A program made the position numbers and the translations under genes. From contig JASDDO010000019.1 in assembly GCA_030015575.1 (NCBI GenBank), forward strand, positions 515,254,986 through 515,318,985: a stretch of 64,000 nt of DNA, written 5' to 3'. The notes under the pieces were generated by a model. It did no database searches, was not told the origin of the DNA, and was given only the letters and a program-made list of their open reading frames with translations. This document shows positions 21,511 to 33,200 of this stretch, in pieces; position 1 is the stretch's first letter, and each line of letters begins with the position of its first letter. Source of the stretch: Agapanthus africanus (Eukaryota > Streptophyta > Magnoliopsida > Asparagales > Amaryllidaceae).

Positions 21511-21747
21511 CTTTGCACAGCGGTATATGTGATATATCATGCACCTTATTCGATGAGGAAAGGACCGAGATCCCTTCACCGGGAGTGACTCCTTTAGCAA
21601 TAACTGGCAGATGCTACACACTCGGTTTGTCTTTGATCGCTTCTATATTTTCCGCTTTGCACAGTGATATATATGATATATCCAGCACCTCATTCGACGA
21701 GGAAAGGGCCGACGATCCCTTCACCGGGAGTGACCCCTTTAGCAAAA
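21511..21747 (+). repeat. Tandemly duplicated hairpin unit in the leader of C
   Basis: Two units start CTTTGCACAG about 144 bp apart. Each ends in a hairpin: 21559-21595 has basal arms AAAGGA/TCCTTT and 21703-21740 has AAAGGG/CCCTTT, both with an inner CCC-TTCACC-GGG tip. In B both units have AAAGAG/CTCTTT. The arms have changed together, which supports RNA (or cruciform) pairing rather than a coding role, although an HSDIYDIS-like frame is open across the units. Confidence 0.7.
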
Positions 21748-21884
21748 CTAGAAAAGCCTCGAAAACGTTCCATTTAAAAACCATTTGATTCCGCAACGAG
21801 ATCAAGTTCAAAGCGTTAAAGGTTTTCATAAAAACCATTTGCAACCCTCCGTCATTTTAGGAAGTAGAGTACTTAGTATTCGTG

Positions 21885-22089
21885 CTACGTTTGTCGACCA
21901 TAGCCGAGGCGTAGTGTGCGGTAGCTAAGTGATGTCTTCCTACACAGCATATGATGCGATTAGTTAGGACAGTCATGTGGCTTTGTTGACCTTAGCCAAG
22001 GGTCATGTGGGTGGGTCTAATTAATCACGAAATGACGGGTAGAACTTGACTAGTACCTATGATTTGTTGACCTTAGCCAAGGTCATAGG
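21885..22089 (+). other. Three iso-loop hairpins in the leader of C
   Basis: Hairpins at 21885-21914 (CTACG/CGTAG), about 21973-22008 (weaker) and 22056-22089 (CCTATGA/TCATAGG) hold the apical sequence TTGTTGACCTTAGCCAAGG; copies two and three are identical and copy one has three changes. In the third hairpin GACCTT/AAGGTC can also pair inside the loop. Confidence 0.8.
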
Positions 22090-22526
22090 TGCTAGGGGTA
22101 AAAACCATTATCGGGAGTTTCAAGTGTTGAAATTTGCAATGAGATTGCATACCTTCTATGAGATAGTTGGATCCCGATACCCGCTGCGAGTAAGAGTTAC
22201 TCCTGGGAGAGTTTTATACATTACAATTAGCCGATCAAGTAGGTGTCTAGAAAGGTGTCAACGGGGTTACGCCTCTGGGAAAACGAGGTTTACATTAATT
22301 AGGTTCGTGCGAAAGCACGGGGGACCTCCCTCAAAGTACCGACACTGGCCTGGCTGAAAGATTGGCGAACTTGTAGTGTGTAATTAATCCCGGCTAGTCT
22401 TTCCTTTTAGGGTTTGAAGGAAGATTTGATAAAAAGCAGTGGGAGCCATCCTGATTAGATAAAATTATAACCAATCTATTCTTGCAAGAGCGCACGCTGA
22501 GTGTTTTCTTCTCTCTCTCTCTCCAG

Positions 22527-25278
22527 GTAGCGACCATATCACGCCTTAATCAAGATAATAATACGGAAAATTGACCGAACCCGCTTGTTATACTGAGCTG
22601 GGGAACGTTGGTCCCGCTCCAACTTATAATAGTTATAAGACAGAGCAGGAAATTGGGGATTACCAGAATTCCCGTGCCGCCCAAACGAAGAGAGTGCATG
22701 CTGATGCATCATCTTCGGGTGTGTTCATTATACAGAACTGTTTCTCAGTATTCTTTACGTCCTGGGTATGTGATACCAGATCAGGATCCCAGATATGTAA
22801 TATGTTACATAGGGCTACAGAAAGGTAGAGGACTGAGAACGGGTGATAAGTTTAATGAGACAGAAAACGGGGCAAGAGTTGCAGCCAAGTCTGTTGGTCA
22901 CTGTCACCCTGTATTACAAATACATTGATTCTGAACGAATGTTATTAGATACCGAACCTGATATACAAAATCATATCAGTCTCTTTATTAGTAAGAAATG
23001 ATAAAATTTTGTATTGTTCAGGCACGTTATCTAAAAGCATTAATGTTCTAAATCAAACTACAGTTCTTAGTATACGGAACACACACAAGAGGAAGAGTTC
23101 AGAAATGAACGAATCCTTCTTGAGGCATTGTAGACTAGGTCATATCAATGCGACCTGACTAGCTGAAGTTACATTTAGATGCATATTTAAATCTGTTTGA
23201 ATTTACATCTTATGAAACTTGCCAGTCATGTCACAAAGATATAATGACACCAGCTCTGTTTATTGGAAACAGAGAAAGAGTTAGTGAACTCTTGGGATGA
23301 TACATGTTGATGTATGTAAGGTCCCCTGTCTACACATGCCAGGACCGGTTCTTTGTACTTCATTACATTCTCTGATGATCTTTCGAGATTCAGACCTATG
23401 TTCCTGTTGAAACACAAGTCCGAACCTTTTGAGATATTCACAGAATATAAGTTAGAAGTAGAGAACCAATACGGGTAAAAGTATTATGTCCTTTGATGTG
23501 ATCAAGCAGGAGATTACTTGAGCACGGAATTCCTGGATTATTCTAAAGGAGAATGAGATTCTCTTTCAGCATTACTCCTCCGTATACACCATAGCACGGT
23601 GGTATATCGGGGCGGAGCAATCACACCCTATATGATAAGGTGTGCTCTATGATGAGTACTACTGAGTTACCTATTTCCTTTTTGGGAGTTATGCACTTGA
23701 GAAGCTGCATACCTATTGAATAGGGTTCAAATCAAATCAGTTGCCTACCACTTCATATGTGATATGGAAAGGGAAGAGCCCATATCTTAAGTTAGTTAAG
23801 ATTTGGGGTTGTCCGGGCTATGTGTAAAAGCATAATCCGGACAAGCTCGAGGCAAGGTCTGTTATGTATCACTGGAAATGTTCCAGCTATACAAATTGCA
23901 GCTGATGATTTGAAAGAACCAAAGCATTCAATAGTTGCCAACGAACCTCAGCCTCTTCGCCGATCTAGTAGGGTTCCTCACCCACCTGAGAGATACTTCG
24001 GTTTCTCTATGACAGTGGGAGCGAGGATTGCATCATGAGATGATGACCCAACTAGCTTCGAGCTGGCCATCAGGAGTGAGACTCTGTAAGAATGGCTGGA
24101 TGCTTAGCGATCTGAGTTGGAATCCTTATACACCAACAAAGTATGGACTTTGGTTGCTATATCTGAAGGGTTAAATCCCCATCAGGAGCAAGTATATCTT
24201 GAGAAGATTACTTGGTGTAGATGGAAAAGTTGAGACTTTCAAAGCTAGACTTGTTAAAGGTTTTCGTCATCGACCAGGCGTGGATAATGATGAAACCTTT
24301 TCAAGTACCTATGCTTAAGTCCATCCAGATCCTACTTGCCACGGCTACATACCATGACTACGATATCTGGCGGTTGGGTGCCATGACTGCTTTTCTAAAT
24401 GATGTTTTAGAAGAGTGCGTCTATAAGTACACAGCCAGAGGGCCTCGTAGACAGTGGGAGCAGCGGAAACGTGTACAAGATGTTTTATAGGATAAAGCAG
24501 GCATCACGGAGTTGGAACATCTGTTTTGATGGATAAGTCTAAGAGTTTGACATCATCAAAATGGTAGATGAACCTTGTATATACAAAAAGGTAGTAGGGA
24601 GTATGGTGATGATCCTCGTAGAGTACGTGGATGACATACTCTTGATAGGGAAAGAGTTTCCTATGCTACGCTCGATCAATCTCCGCCTATCACAATGATT
24701 CTCCACATAGGATCAAAATGATACCTACTAAATCCTGGGTTTTGGACCTATGAGATAGATCCAAATGGATGTTAGGACACTCACTAGTTGTAGTGAGATG
24801 GTATCAACCGATCCTGGGGAGAATCACTGGAAAGGTTCCAGGGTGATATAGACGACTGAATGTCAGTCGCAGGCATTGTCTTTACCCTCAGTAAAGGGAC
24901 GGTATGTTGGAAGAGTTCCAAGCTAGATACCGTGACATACTAGACGATAAAGGCAGGATACATCGCTACTAAAGATGCTACCAAAGTGGCTGTTTGGGTG
25001 TATAAAGGTTCATGTGGTGAACTACGTTCCTACCATTGTGAGACAATGGAGTTGTGGCTTATGCCAAGGAACGACGGTCCCATCAATGATCCAGACATAT
25101 TCTAAGGCAGTGTCACCGGATCATGGAGATGCTTGATCTCCAAGGGATCGAGGTTAGGAGAGTAGACTCAGAGGACAACACAGCGGATCCACTCACAAAG
25201 GCCTGTTCTCAGAGAGAGATTTTTATGGGATGGTTGAGTATGAGATACTACAACCACTGCTATCAGATGGCCCTAGTG
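22527..25278 (+). pseudogene. pol: Decayed copia pol of element C
   Basis: The short pre-protease stretch found in all gag-less members is followed by a protease relic with DTR instead of DTG (about 22773), then the integrase zinc region ([14 protein letters not shown] near 23130, CQSC near 23222), integrase core (about 23280-23700), linker ([13 protein letters not shown] near 23960-23996), RT (YVDD changed, near 24627) and RNase H fragments up to 25270. Stops and indels occur throughout. The integrase segment corresponding to NGVSERRNR in E is scrambled, and about 0.21 kb between late RT and RNase H is missing near 24778. P and D share these lesions, so they were inherited from a common dead master. 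No active enzyme is possible. Confidence 0.9.
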
Positions 25279-25290
25279 CAAGTGGGAGAT
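25279..25290 (+). other. Polypurine tract of element C
   Basis: CAAGTGGGAGAT lies directly before TGTTAG of the 3' LTR. It stays intact although pol is dead, as expected if cis-acting sites are under selection for mobilisation in trans. Confidence 0.88.
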
Positions 25291-27508
25291 TGTTAGTTAT
25301 ATGTATGCCCTAGAGGCCATTACTATACATAGGATGTATATTGTAGTGGATGCTGGGACATATATAGGGAGGACTTTCTTGCTCGACATGATAGTATGCT
25401 ATCTGGTTGATCTTTACCTTAACGTGTACACTGATTGTCTCTCTGTTACATGTTGGTAAAGCCCTTAGGATGTGTACTTGACTACGTGGACTATGATGCG
25501 GATCATACTAGTGGGGACATGGTAGTCCATAAGTACATCCTTTAAAGTCCCTAGTCGTGGGTGTATCGAGACGGGGCATCGATATACCAGAGTAGACTAG
25601 CGTATACCTTCTCGACCCATACAGATGGGCGATGGATGATCCCATATCCATTGGTGTTTGAAATCAGAGATGATATACGGGTGCTCAGTAGAGACTGGGT
25701 ACACTGGACGGACTCGCCGAGAACTCCCAGATGGTATTATACCTCACGTCAGATGGCAGTTCTCTGGTGACACTGGTACAGAGTAGTCTGTTGACCCGAG
25801 ATCGTCATAGAGTCTTGTGTGGTTCCCACTGTGCTTTGATTTCCATCTTACCACGTCCAAGAGGGCGTGCAAAACGGTGGTTTTTGGGTACAGTCCCGAG
25901 TCACATGGAGGCAATGAGCGATAGGAGGGGATTCGTCTCTCCCGGTATAGGGAGTTGATGTTGCGCTGTGTTCGATTGGCTATAACAGGAAATCCCTGGC
26001 CAGGGTTGCTGAGATTTACTGGTAAGTGTTACCAGTAGTTTCTCGAATTGTTATAGACCTCATATCGACACGACTTATTGAGCTATTGGGGTCTGACGTT
26101 TACCACCCCTAGGCGAGATATGCGACATATCAGACGATCAGACCGGACTGTACGGAAGTGTTACTGGTTGGATTCACAGGAGTGTGAGCGGGCTTGCTCG
26201 TCGATCTTCTGATCGCTCAATACCCGGGTGGCCGTTACGTTTAGCAGACCGCTTGCGGCTTGTGGGTGATTGATATGATCATCACCTGCTGCCGGCGTAT
26301 TGACGAGTCTTTAGAGTCCTACACAGAGGTTTCCTGGCTCAAGCGAAACGAAATAGGAGCGCATATGAGATATGTGCGGGACCGAGAATAATGCGTGTAT
26401 GTGATACCGTATTTCATTCTCGCGATGAATGTGTCGTATGGTTATGTGCGATATAACCTAGTTATCGAATCGAGGGTTGATTCGATAAGCCGATACATTG
26501 GATACTAGTCGGATATATGCGATATGACCGGATCGTTAAATCAAGTGTTGATTTAATGATTTAATGCATAATTATATATTTGATATATTACTTTGCGTTA
26601 ACTAGTATTGGTTCACTTTAAATGGATTTTCTCACTCGGATTGTACACATTGTATATGTGATATACTTTTGTGCACTTGATTGTATCATGTTTGATGATG
26701 CATGTTATGCTAGGGTTTTTGTGTAAAGATCAAACCATGGTTACATGATTATGCTTAGGGTTTTGTTTTATTCACTTATTTATTTATCCATTTCATTTTG
26801 GAAAATAAATGGAAAAGAGAAAAGAATGGTGGCTTTATTTGTTGTTTAGTTGAAGCTTCATGAAGCTTTGACTTTGTCCACCATTCTTGTCTCATCCTTA
26901 ACCCTAACCATTCCTTCAAACCATGGTTAGTTCTCTACACATAACCATAGTTAGAATTATGATAAGGATGGTTTTTCTATTCTTTTTAATTAACTTATCA
27001 TAATATCTTTCTTCTTCTTCATCTTCTTCAATGAAGATAGCAAGCTTCATCAATGGTGATTGATGGAAATGAGTGAGAAATCCAAATCTAAAGTCTACCC
27101 ACTTCCTATTTCTTCATCCTCTACCTCTTGCCAAGTAGTAGAGTGTGTTTTCTTCACAAGTTTCATGACTTGGTGAAGTGAGAGCTTGATCTTGCGATGC
27201 TTCGACGTAGATCATCTTCGGCATGGACATCGACGACCTAGCTCGCCTATTCTCCGATGAAGCCGACGCTAGAGCCCGGGATTTATTTTGGACAGCGAGA
27301 GGACTTCATTGCGGAGCTATGGAGGTGGAGAACCGGATCTACAAAGGTTGTATTTCCGTATTCTCTTAGTAAAGTAGTTTACTAGTTGCTTTTTCGCCTA
27401 GACATCTAGCTAACGATCCGTAGTTTAGGGTTTCTCGGCACCGTAAAATTTTAAATTGGCATGGTTGATGTCTTGTGAGACCTCATTAGGGTGCCTAGGA
27501 ACCCTACA
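25291..27508 (+). repeat. 3' LTR of element C
   Basis: It is 2218 bp and nearly identical to the 5' LTR. Differences are mostly transitions plus small indels in CTT and A runs. It ends ACCCTACA and is followed by the TSD TGTAG and the resumed 3' LTR of B. Confidence 0.95.
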
Positions 27509-29549
27509 TGTAGATCGGTCCTTCACTTCTTTAGCTCCTTGTTGAAGTCTCTTCGCTGCGATCGTGGTTCTCCCGGACCCTTGCATGGCTTCACAAGACG
27601 AAAGACCCGTCCTTGCTTGAAGTCTTCGAGGCCGAAGATGATCTCCGTCGAGGGGATGCCAACTCAAGCTTCCACTTCACTAACTTGAGAATTAGTGAAG
27701 CAAACACCCTAAACTAAAGTGCTAGTCTAGTAGAGGATGGAGAAATAGGAAGTGAGTTCTCTTTAGAATTTTATTTCTCACAATCTTTCTCACTTTGGAT
27801 CAAACCCTAGCAAGCTTTTTCTTTTTCACAATGAAGAAGAAGAACAAAAGAAAGAGATGAGGATAATGATCAAGTGAGAAGGCAAACCATGGTGAGTGAG
27901 TATCATATACTAACTCTTGTAAAGACTTAACCCTAGGCTAATCCTTATGGATGGGTTAAGAAATATCCATAGTAAAAACTAATTTAGTGGAATTAGTCAA
28001 ATTCTTCCACAAGCTTCCACAAGCTTCAAGCATTTAGCTAATCGTCCACTAATTTTGTAATTACTTTGAATATTAAAATCCAACATAAAAGATAGCATGG
28101 TGTATGTCTCATACACCCAAGTCATGTGTATCATCAACCATGATACAAAAAAGAAAACACATTTTAATATATATCATATATACATTAAAATTGTGCTCAT
28201 GTGAGAAAAACCCTAAAGTGAACAAGTGTTAGTAAATGTAAACTAGTATATCTAATATACAATTATACACTTAATTATTAAATCAACACTTGACTTAATA
28301 ATCCGGTCATATCTCATATAACCGACTAACATCCATTGTATCAACTTATCGAATCAACACTTGATTCGATAACCCGGCTATACATATATAACCGACTGAT
28401 ACAAAAAGTCGCGAGAATAGAATACGGTATCACGTACACGCATTATTCTCGATCCCGCACATATCACATACGTGCTCCTATTTTGTTTTGCCTGAGCCAG
28501 TAAAACCTCTATGTAGGACTCTAAAGACTCGTCAATACGCCGACAATAGGTAACCACCCGCAAGCCGTCAGCGGTACTAGCTGGACGTAACGGCTACCCG
28601 GGTATTGAGCGATCAGAATATCAGCAAGCAAGCCCGCTCCAACTCCTGTAAAAGCCTGCCGGTAACACTTCCCGTACAGTCCGGTCTCCTCATCTGATAT
28701 GTCGTATATCAAGTCTAAGGGTAGTAAACGTCAGACCCCAATAACCGATAAGTCGTGCCGATGTGAGGCTCATAACGGGTCGAGAAACTACTGGTAACAC
28801 TTACCAGTAAATCTCTAAATCAGCCCTGGCCAGGGACTTCCCTGTTATGGCCAGTCGAGCACAGCGCAACATCAACCCCCAGTACCGGGAGAGACGAAAC
28901 CCCTCCTATCGCTCATTGCCTCCATGTGACTCGGGACTGTACCCAAAAACCACCGTTTTGCATGCCCTCATGGATGTGGTAAGGTGGAAATCAAAGCATA
29001 GTGGGAATCACACAAGACTCTATGACGATCTCGAGTCTACAGACTAACCTGCACAAGTGTCACCAGAGAACTGCCGTCTGACGTAAGGTATAATACCATC
29101 TGGGAGTTCTCGGCGAGTCCGTCCAGTGTACCCAGTCTCCACTGAGCACCCTTATACCATCTCTGATGTCAAACACCAATGGATATAGGATCATCCATCG
29201 CCCATCTCATGGGTCGAGAAGCGTATACGCTAGTCTACACTGGTATATCGATGTCCCGTCTCGATACACCCACGACTAGGGACCTTGAAGGATGTACTTA
29301 TGGACTACCATATCCCCACTAGTATGATCCGCATCATAGTCCAGGTAGTCAAGTACACATCCTAAGGGCTTTACCAACATGTAACTATAAGACAGTATAA
29401 AGAGATAAGTATACATGTTAAGATAAAGAGCAACCAGATAGCATAGTATCATATCGAGCAAGAAAGTCCTCTCTATATATGTCCAAGCATCCAATATAAT
29501 ATACATCATCTGTACAATACTGGCCTCTAGGGCATACATACAACTAACA
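27509..29549 (-). repeat. 3' LTR of element B, right piece
   Basis: It resumes the B LTR after the TSD of C and ends with TGTTAGTTGTATG at 29549 (minus sense). Together with 16996-17165 it makes an LTR of about 2.2 kb. The palindrome cluster lies at about 28267-28400. Confidence 0.93.
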
Positions 29550-29562
29550 ATCTTCCACTTGC
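29550..29562 (-). other. Polypurine tract of element B
   Basis: GCAAGTGGAAGAT on the minus strand adjoins the 3' LTR start. Confidence 0.82.
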
Positions 29563-30231
29563 ACTAAGGCCAGCTGCTGTAGTATCGCATACCAAGCATC
29601 CCGAAGAGTCTCTCAAACTGTATCTAGGGAATGGCCTTCGTGAGTGGATCCGCTGTGTTGTTCTTCGTGTCAACCCTCCTGACCTCGATCTCCCGGCGAT
29701 CTACTATCTCCTGGATCAGATGATACCGCCTCAGAATATGCCTGGATCGGTGATGGGACCTGGGTTCCGTGGCCAAAGCCACCGCTCCATTGTTATCGCA
29801 ATACAAAGGTATTGGATGCTCAATGGATGGAACCACTCCAAGTTCAGTAATGAACTTCTTGATCTAGACAGCCTCTTTGGCAGCATCGTTGGCAGCGATG
29901 TATTCAGCCTCCATCGTTGAGTCTGCAACGGTTTCCTGTTTGGAACTCTTCCAATATACCGTCCCTCCATTGAGGGTAAAGATAAAACCCCGAGTGCGAC
30001 TTAGAGTCGTCCTTATCACTTTGGAAGCTCGAATCGGTAAAGGACTCCACCCAGAGTTCTCCGTTACCATACACCAAGAACATCTCTTTAGTCCTTCTCA
30101 AGTACTTGAGAATGTTCTTCACAGCTTTCCTGTGGCTCTCTCCAGGAATTGCTTGATACCTACTCACTATACTTAGTGAGTATGCTAAATCGGGTCTGGT
30201 ACATAGCATCGCATATATGATAGAGCCTACT
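29563..30231 (-). pseudogene. pol: RNase H end of pol, element B (cut by G2)
   Basis: Minus-strand translation gives TRPDLAYSLSIVSRYQ (about 30200), [14 protein letters not shown] (about 30030), [16 protein letters not shown] (about 29920), [15 protein letters not shown] (about 29800) and SRHILRRYHLIQEIVDRREI (about 29730). It needs frame changes near 29980, so it is not intact. It continues the RT frame that stops at 34741; G2 lies between, with CTACT (30227-30231) duplicated at 34736-34740. Confidence 0.9.
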
Positions 30232-33200
30232 TGTCACGCCCCGAAAGTACGGATCATGACCGGCACTTAAACTACGAACGTCTCGAGGCGTACATAATCT
30301 AAGTGAGCCGAAAACCCAGAAATCCAAACCTAGAAAATTAGCAGAGTGAAGGAAAAACAATTTAAATCAAGTAATTTTAATAGCATAGGCCGAATTATGC
30401 AGTTTTAAAAACATCAAATATTTCCCGAAAATTTTGGCAGAGTCTTCTTTGTAAATACTGGCCCCCAAATGGGATACAACATGAATAGTATACAAAATCA
30501 ATAAAAAGGCTTCCCTAAGCGGGAGCTTGCTCTTCGTCAATCGACGGTCACAACCACACAAGTAATATCATATACAACGCCAAGGGCGATGATCAAAACT
30601 CAAAAGGAAACGCAAAACAACAAGAAATCTTCAGAAATACAACGCGCTACTCTAAGGTCGAAAGAATAACATCACTGGTCTCTATCTCAAAAATAAATAC
30701 ATGTTTGGTTGATGGAACTTCTAGATACAACAGAATAATGATATACAAGATATATAATGGGGGTACGATACAAGTAAACCTACCTACTAGCAAGTCACCC
30801 GGAAAATGGGAAGCGGTGCCAGCAAAGCCGTAATGAAACCTGTACGGCAAAACCTGCAAGAAACTGGGGCACAACGGGGGTGAGTTGCCAACTTATGAAT
30901 AGAAAAACATCTACGAACAGAAACCACATGAACAACGCAATCCTAGGTCAACGATCATAATATCCTCAAATATATATAACATGCAGCCTAACAATGATTA
31001 GGGTAAATATCTAACCCGAGTGTAATCCCATGTGCCCGTGTCAGTGCCTCAGGTAGCGATATATCAAATGGATGATGTATGAATGCATGAAACAGAATGC
31101 ATGTACTGAATAAAGCTACTTTCATAAATCAGTGAGATTTTTGTATTTTAAATAGGAGGTACCATAAATGAAATCAGCATAAAACAGTGCCCAGCATCGA
31201 CACAAAACAAGTATCCAAATATCTCGATATCTCTGTGTCACAATCTCTGTACCTCAATATCTCAAAATCTCAATGTTTCAATCACAATATCTAGGGCGCC
31301 GTCAGTCCAGACCGGCCCCTACCATCCATCTCAAGACCACGACGGTATCCTCCGGATATCCGACGCGTCGGGAAAAATCACTGGTCGGTAGTACTCCCCT
31401 GCCAGGCTCAACGTCAACAACACGATCCTCTTGCCCCGGGGTACCGCACCGGGTCCACCATGTACCCGAAACGGTTCCTCCACTCCTCGAATCGGGTCTC
31501 GAAATCCATCAGCAAACTCATGGTGGACGACTCATACATCATGGGAAAACCATACTTTTTATTTTAAAAGAGAGAAAAGGTTTATTTATGTTTTTGCGGT
31601 TTTCCTCCAAATCCAAGAAATCTCATGAAATCCGAATCCAAGTCATCAATAGCATGTAAACAGTGAATATAGGCATGAGAATCCATGAATGCGACACAAC
31701 AGTGAATAATAACATGCATGAAGTAGTAGGCAATAACTACAATGTCTAACTAGCGGATAAGGCAAGTACACTAATATCATGTCTAAACTATTAGCTAACA
31801 ACCTATGTAAAATGAAATAGTATTTTCTAAAGTGTTCGTGACATGGCAATTACCGATGAAGATGTGTGTGAGCCGGCAAGTAAGTGTACGTGGTACATAC
31901 GCGTCATCGGTAATGGTGCTGGTGTCCTAACAGCATGATATGAATTATAATATAAGCATGCGATGCGGAGCGAACAACAATAATGAGCGGGAGCTAAATA
32001 CTAAACAATGGTGCCCTTTGAAATAACACGAATCGTGGGGTTTTGAAAATAAGGGCTACGGTGGTTTTAATAAATGATACGTCTTTTGAAATATCCGTAG
32101 ATCCTTTGACCTGTCTTTTAAAATACCCACGATCCGTTAGTTTTGAAATAGGTAGAAATCTAATCTAGTCTGACAACTACACTAAACTATACGGCTGAAC
32201 TAAAGGTAAGGAAACCGCCTAGCATCTGAGTCGATACATATATGAATATATATCAGTCGGTGATCCCGCCTCGATACTATCAATCCGATACCATATCTAT
32301 AATCAGATATTCCCAAGTCAAGAGTGCGGATCAATCATCAATATATAGCTCGTACGTAAATCCGTCGTACGGCATCCCAAATCTGGGTACGGGTCAATAT
32401 CACATTCATCATACCATTCACCTGGTATCCTCTTTATCAAATATCAAGATCGGGATACTGATCTACGTCTAGTACAATACTGATACCGCCTAAGTATGCA
32501 TGGACGTGTGTGAAACACTACGTCAAGGACTCGCTACAACGTCATGTCATATCTCAAATACGAACCCTGCTATATCACCGATCTCACGGCCTCAAATCAA
32601 ATCTCATCGACTCATCTTAAATCCCAAGTACTATCCTCATTATCCATGCATGCGTATATGAATGTACATATGCATAGTCCCATACCCACGTATATATACA
32701 TATATACACATCCCAATCTGCGCATAAGAAAGTAAAGTATGCAAGCCTGTGTGTGCGTATGTGGGAATAACAACTACTCTAGGGTTTCGCAACTAACCGA
32801 AAGGTACTCCATGAACACATAAACATAACATGAATAAACATTCTCGTATCATAAAACACCTATATAAACATATATATATATATATATGAGCTACACTACG
32901 GACTGCGGGGGTGCTATTCGCCATCCACCCGACTTCTCACCGTATATATAAATCTACTCACCTGGTCCTCGCTAGCCGGTGCCGACGTCGCTACGTGCTT
33001 GCTTATCATCTCGAAGTCCACATGGGGTACCTACATATCATAACGCATCGTATCGCTTTAAAACCAAATTCGAAATCGAAATGGCACACGAAAATCAAAT
33101 CGGCACGCGTATCACGCATAGGTCAAAACCTATCGCCTACGCATGCAAGAATAGCCAACCTACCCTCGATGTCGATGTACAAACATCAAACCATCAAGAA

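Larger units (their letters stand above)
19400..22526 (+). other. Leader of element C
   Basis: About 3.1 kb without recognised coding capacity lies between the primer-binding site and the protease. In order it holds a GC-rich foldback, CAAGTGTTG-type hairpins (19713-19727, 19866-19878, 22118-22132), a TTCG-loop hairpin, an insert with inverted ends (20227-20583), a conserved GTAAGT (20689-20694), tandem hairpins (21511-21747), three iso-loop hairpins (21885-22089) and a TCTCTCTCTCTCCAG tract ending at 22526. The order is shared with B and E except for the insert. Confidence 0.8.
17166..27508 (+). mobile_element. Element C: complete, young, gag-less copia with dead pol
   Basis: It is a full element of 10.3 kb: 5' LTR 17166-19385, primer-binding site 19387-19399, leader, decayed pol, polypurine tract 25279-25290, 3' LTR 25291-27508, and TSD TGTAG on both sides. 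By eye the LTRs differ at only about twenty positions over 2.2 kb, while pol is full of stops and indels shared with P and D. The insertion is therefore recent but the pol lesions are old, so C must have used enzymes made elsewhere. It is non-autonomous but was recently mobile. Confidence 0.93.

Noticed and set aside
21513..21788. A peptide frame repeated across the tandem hairpin units (HSDIYDIS...FDEERAEIPSPGV).
   Set aside because: Arm changes are compensatory at the nucleotide level, and the frame ends differently in each copy. Structure explains the conservation better than coding.
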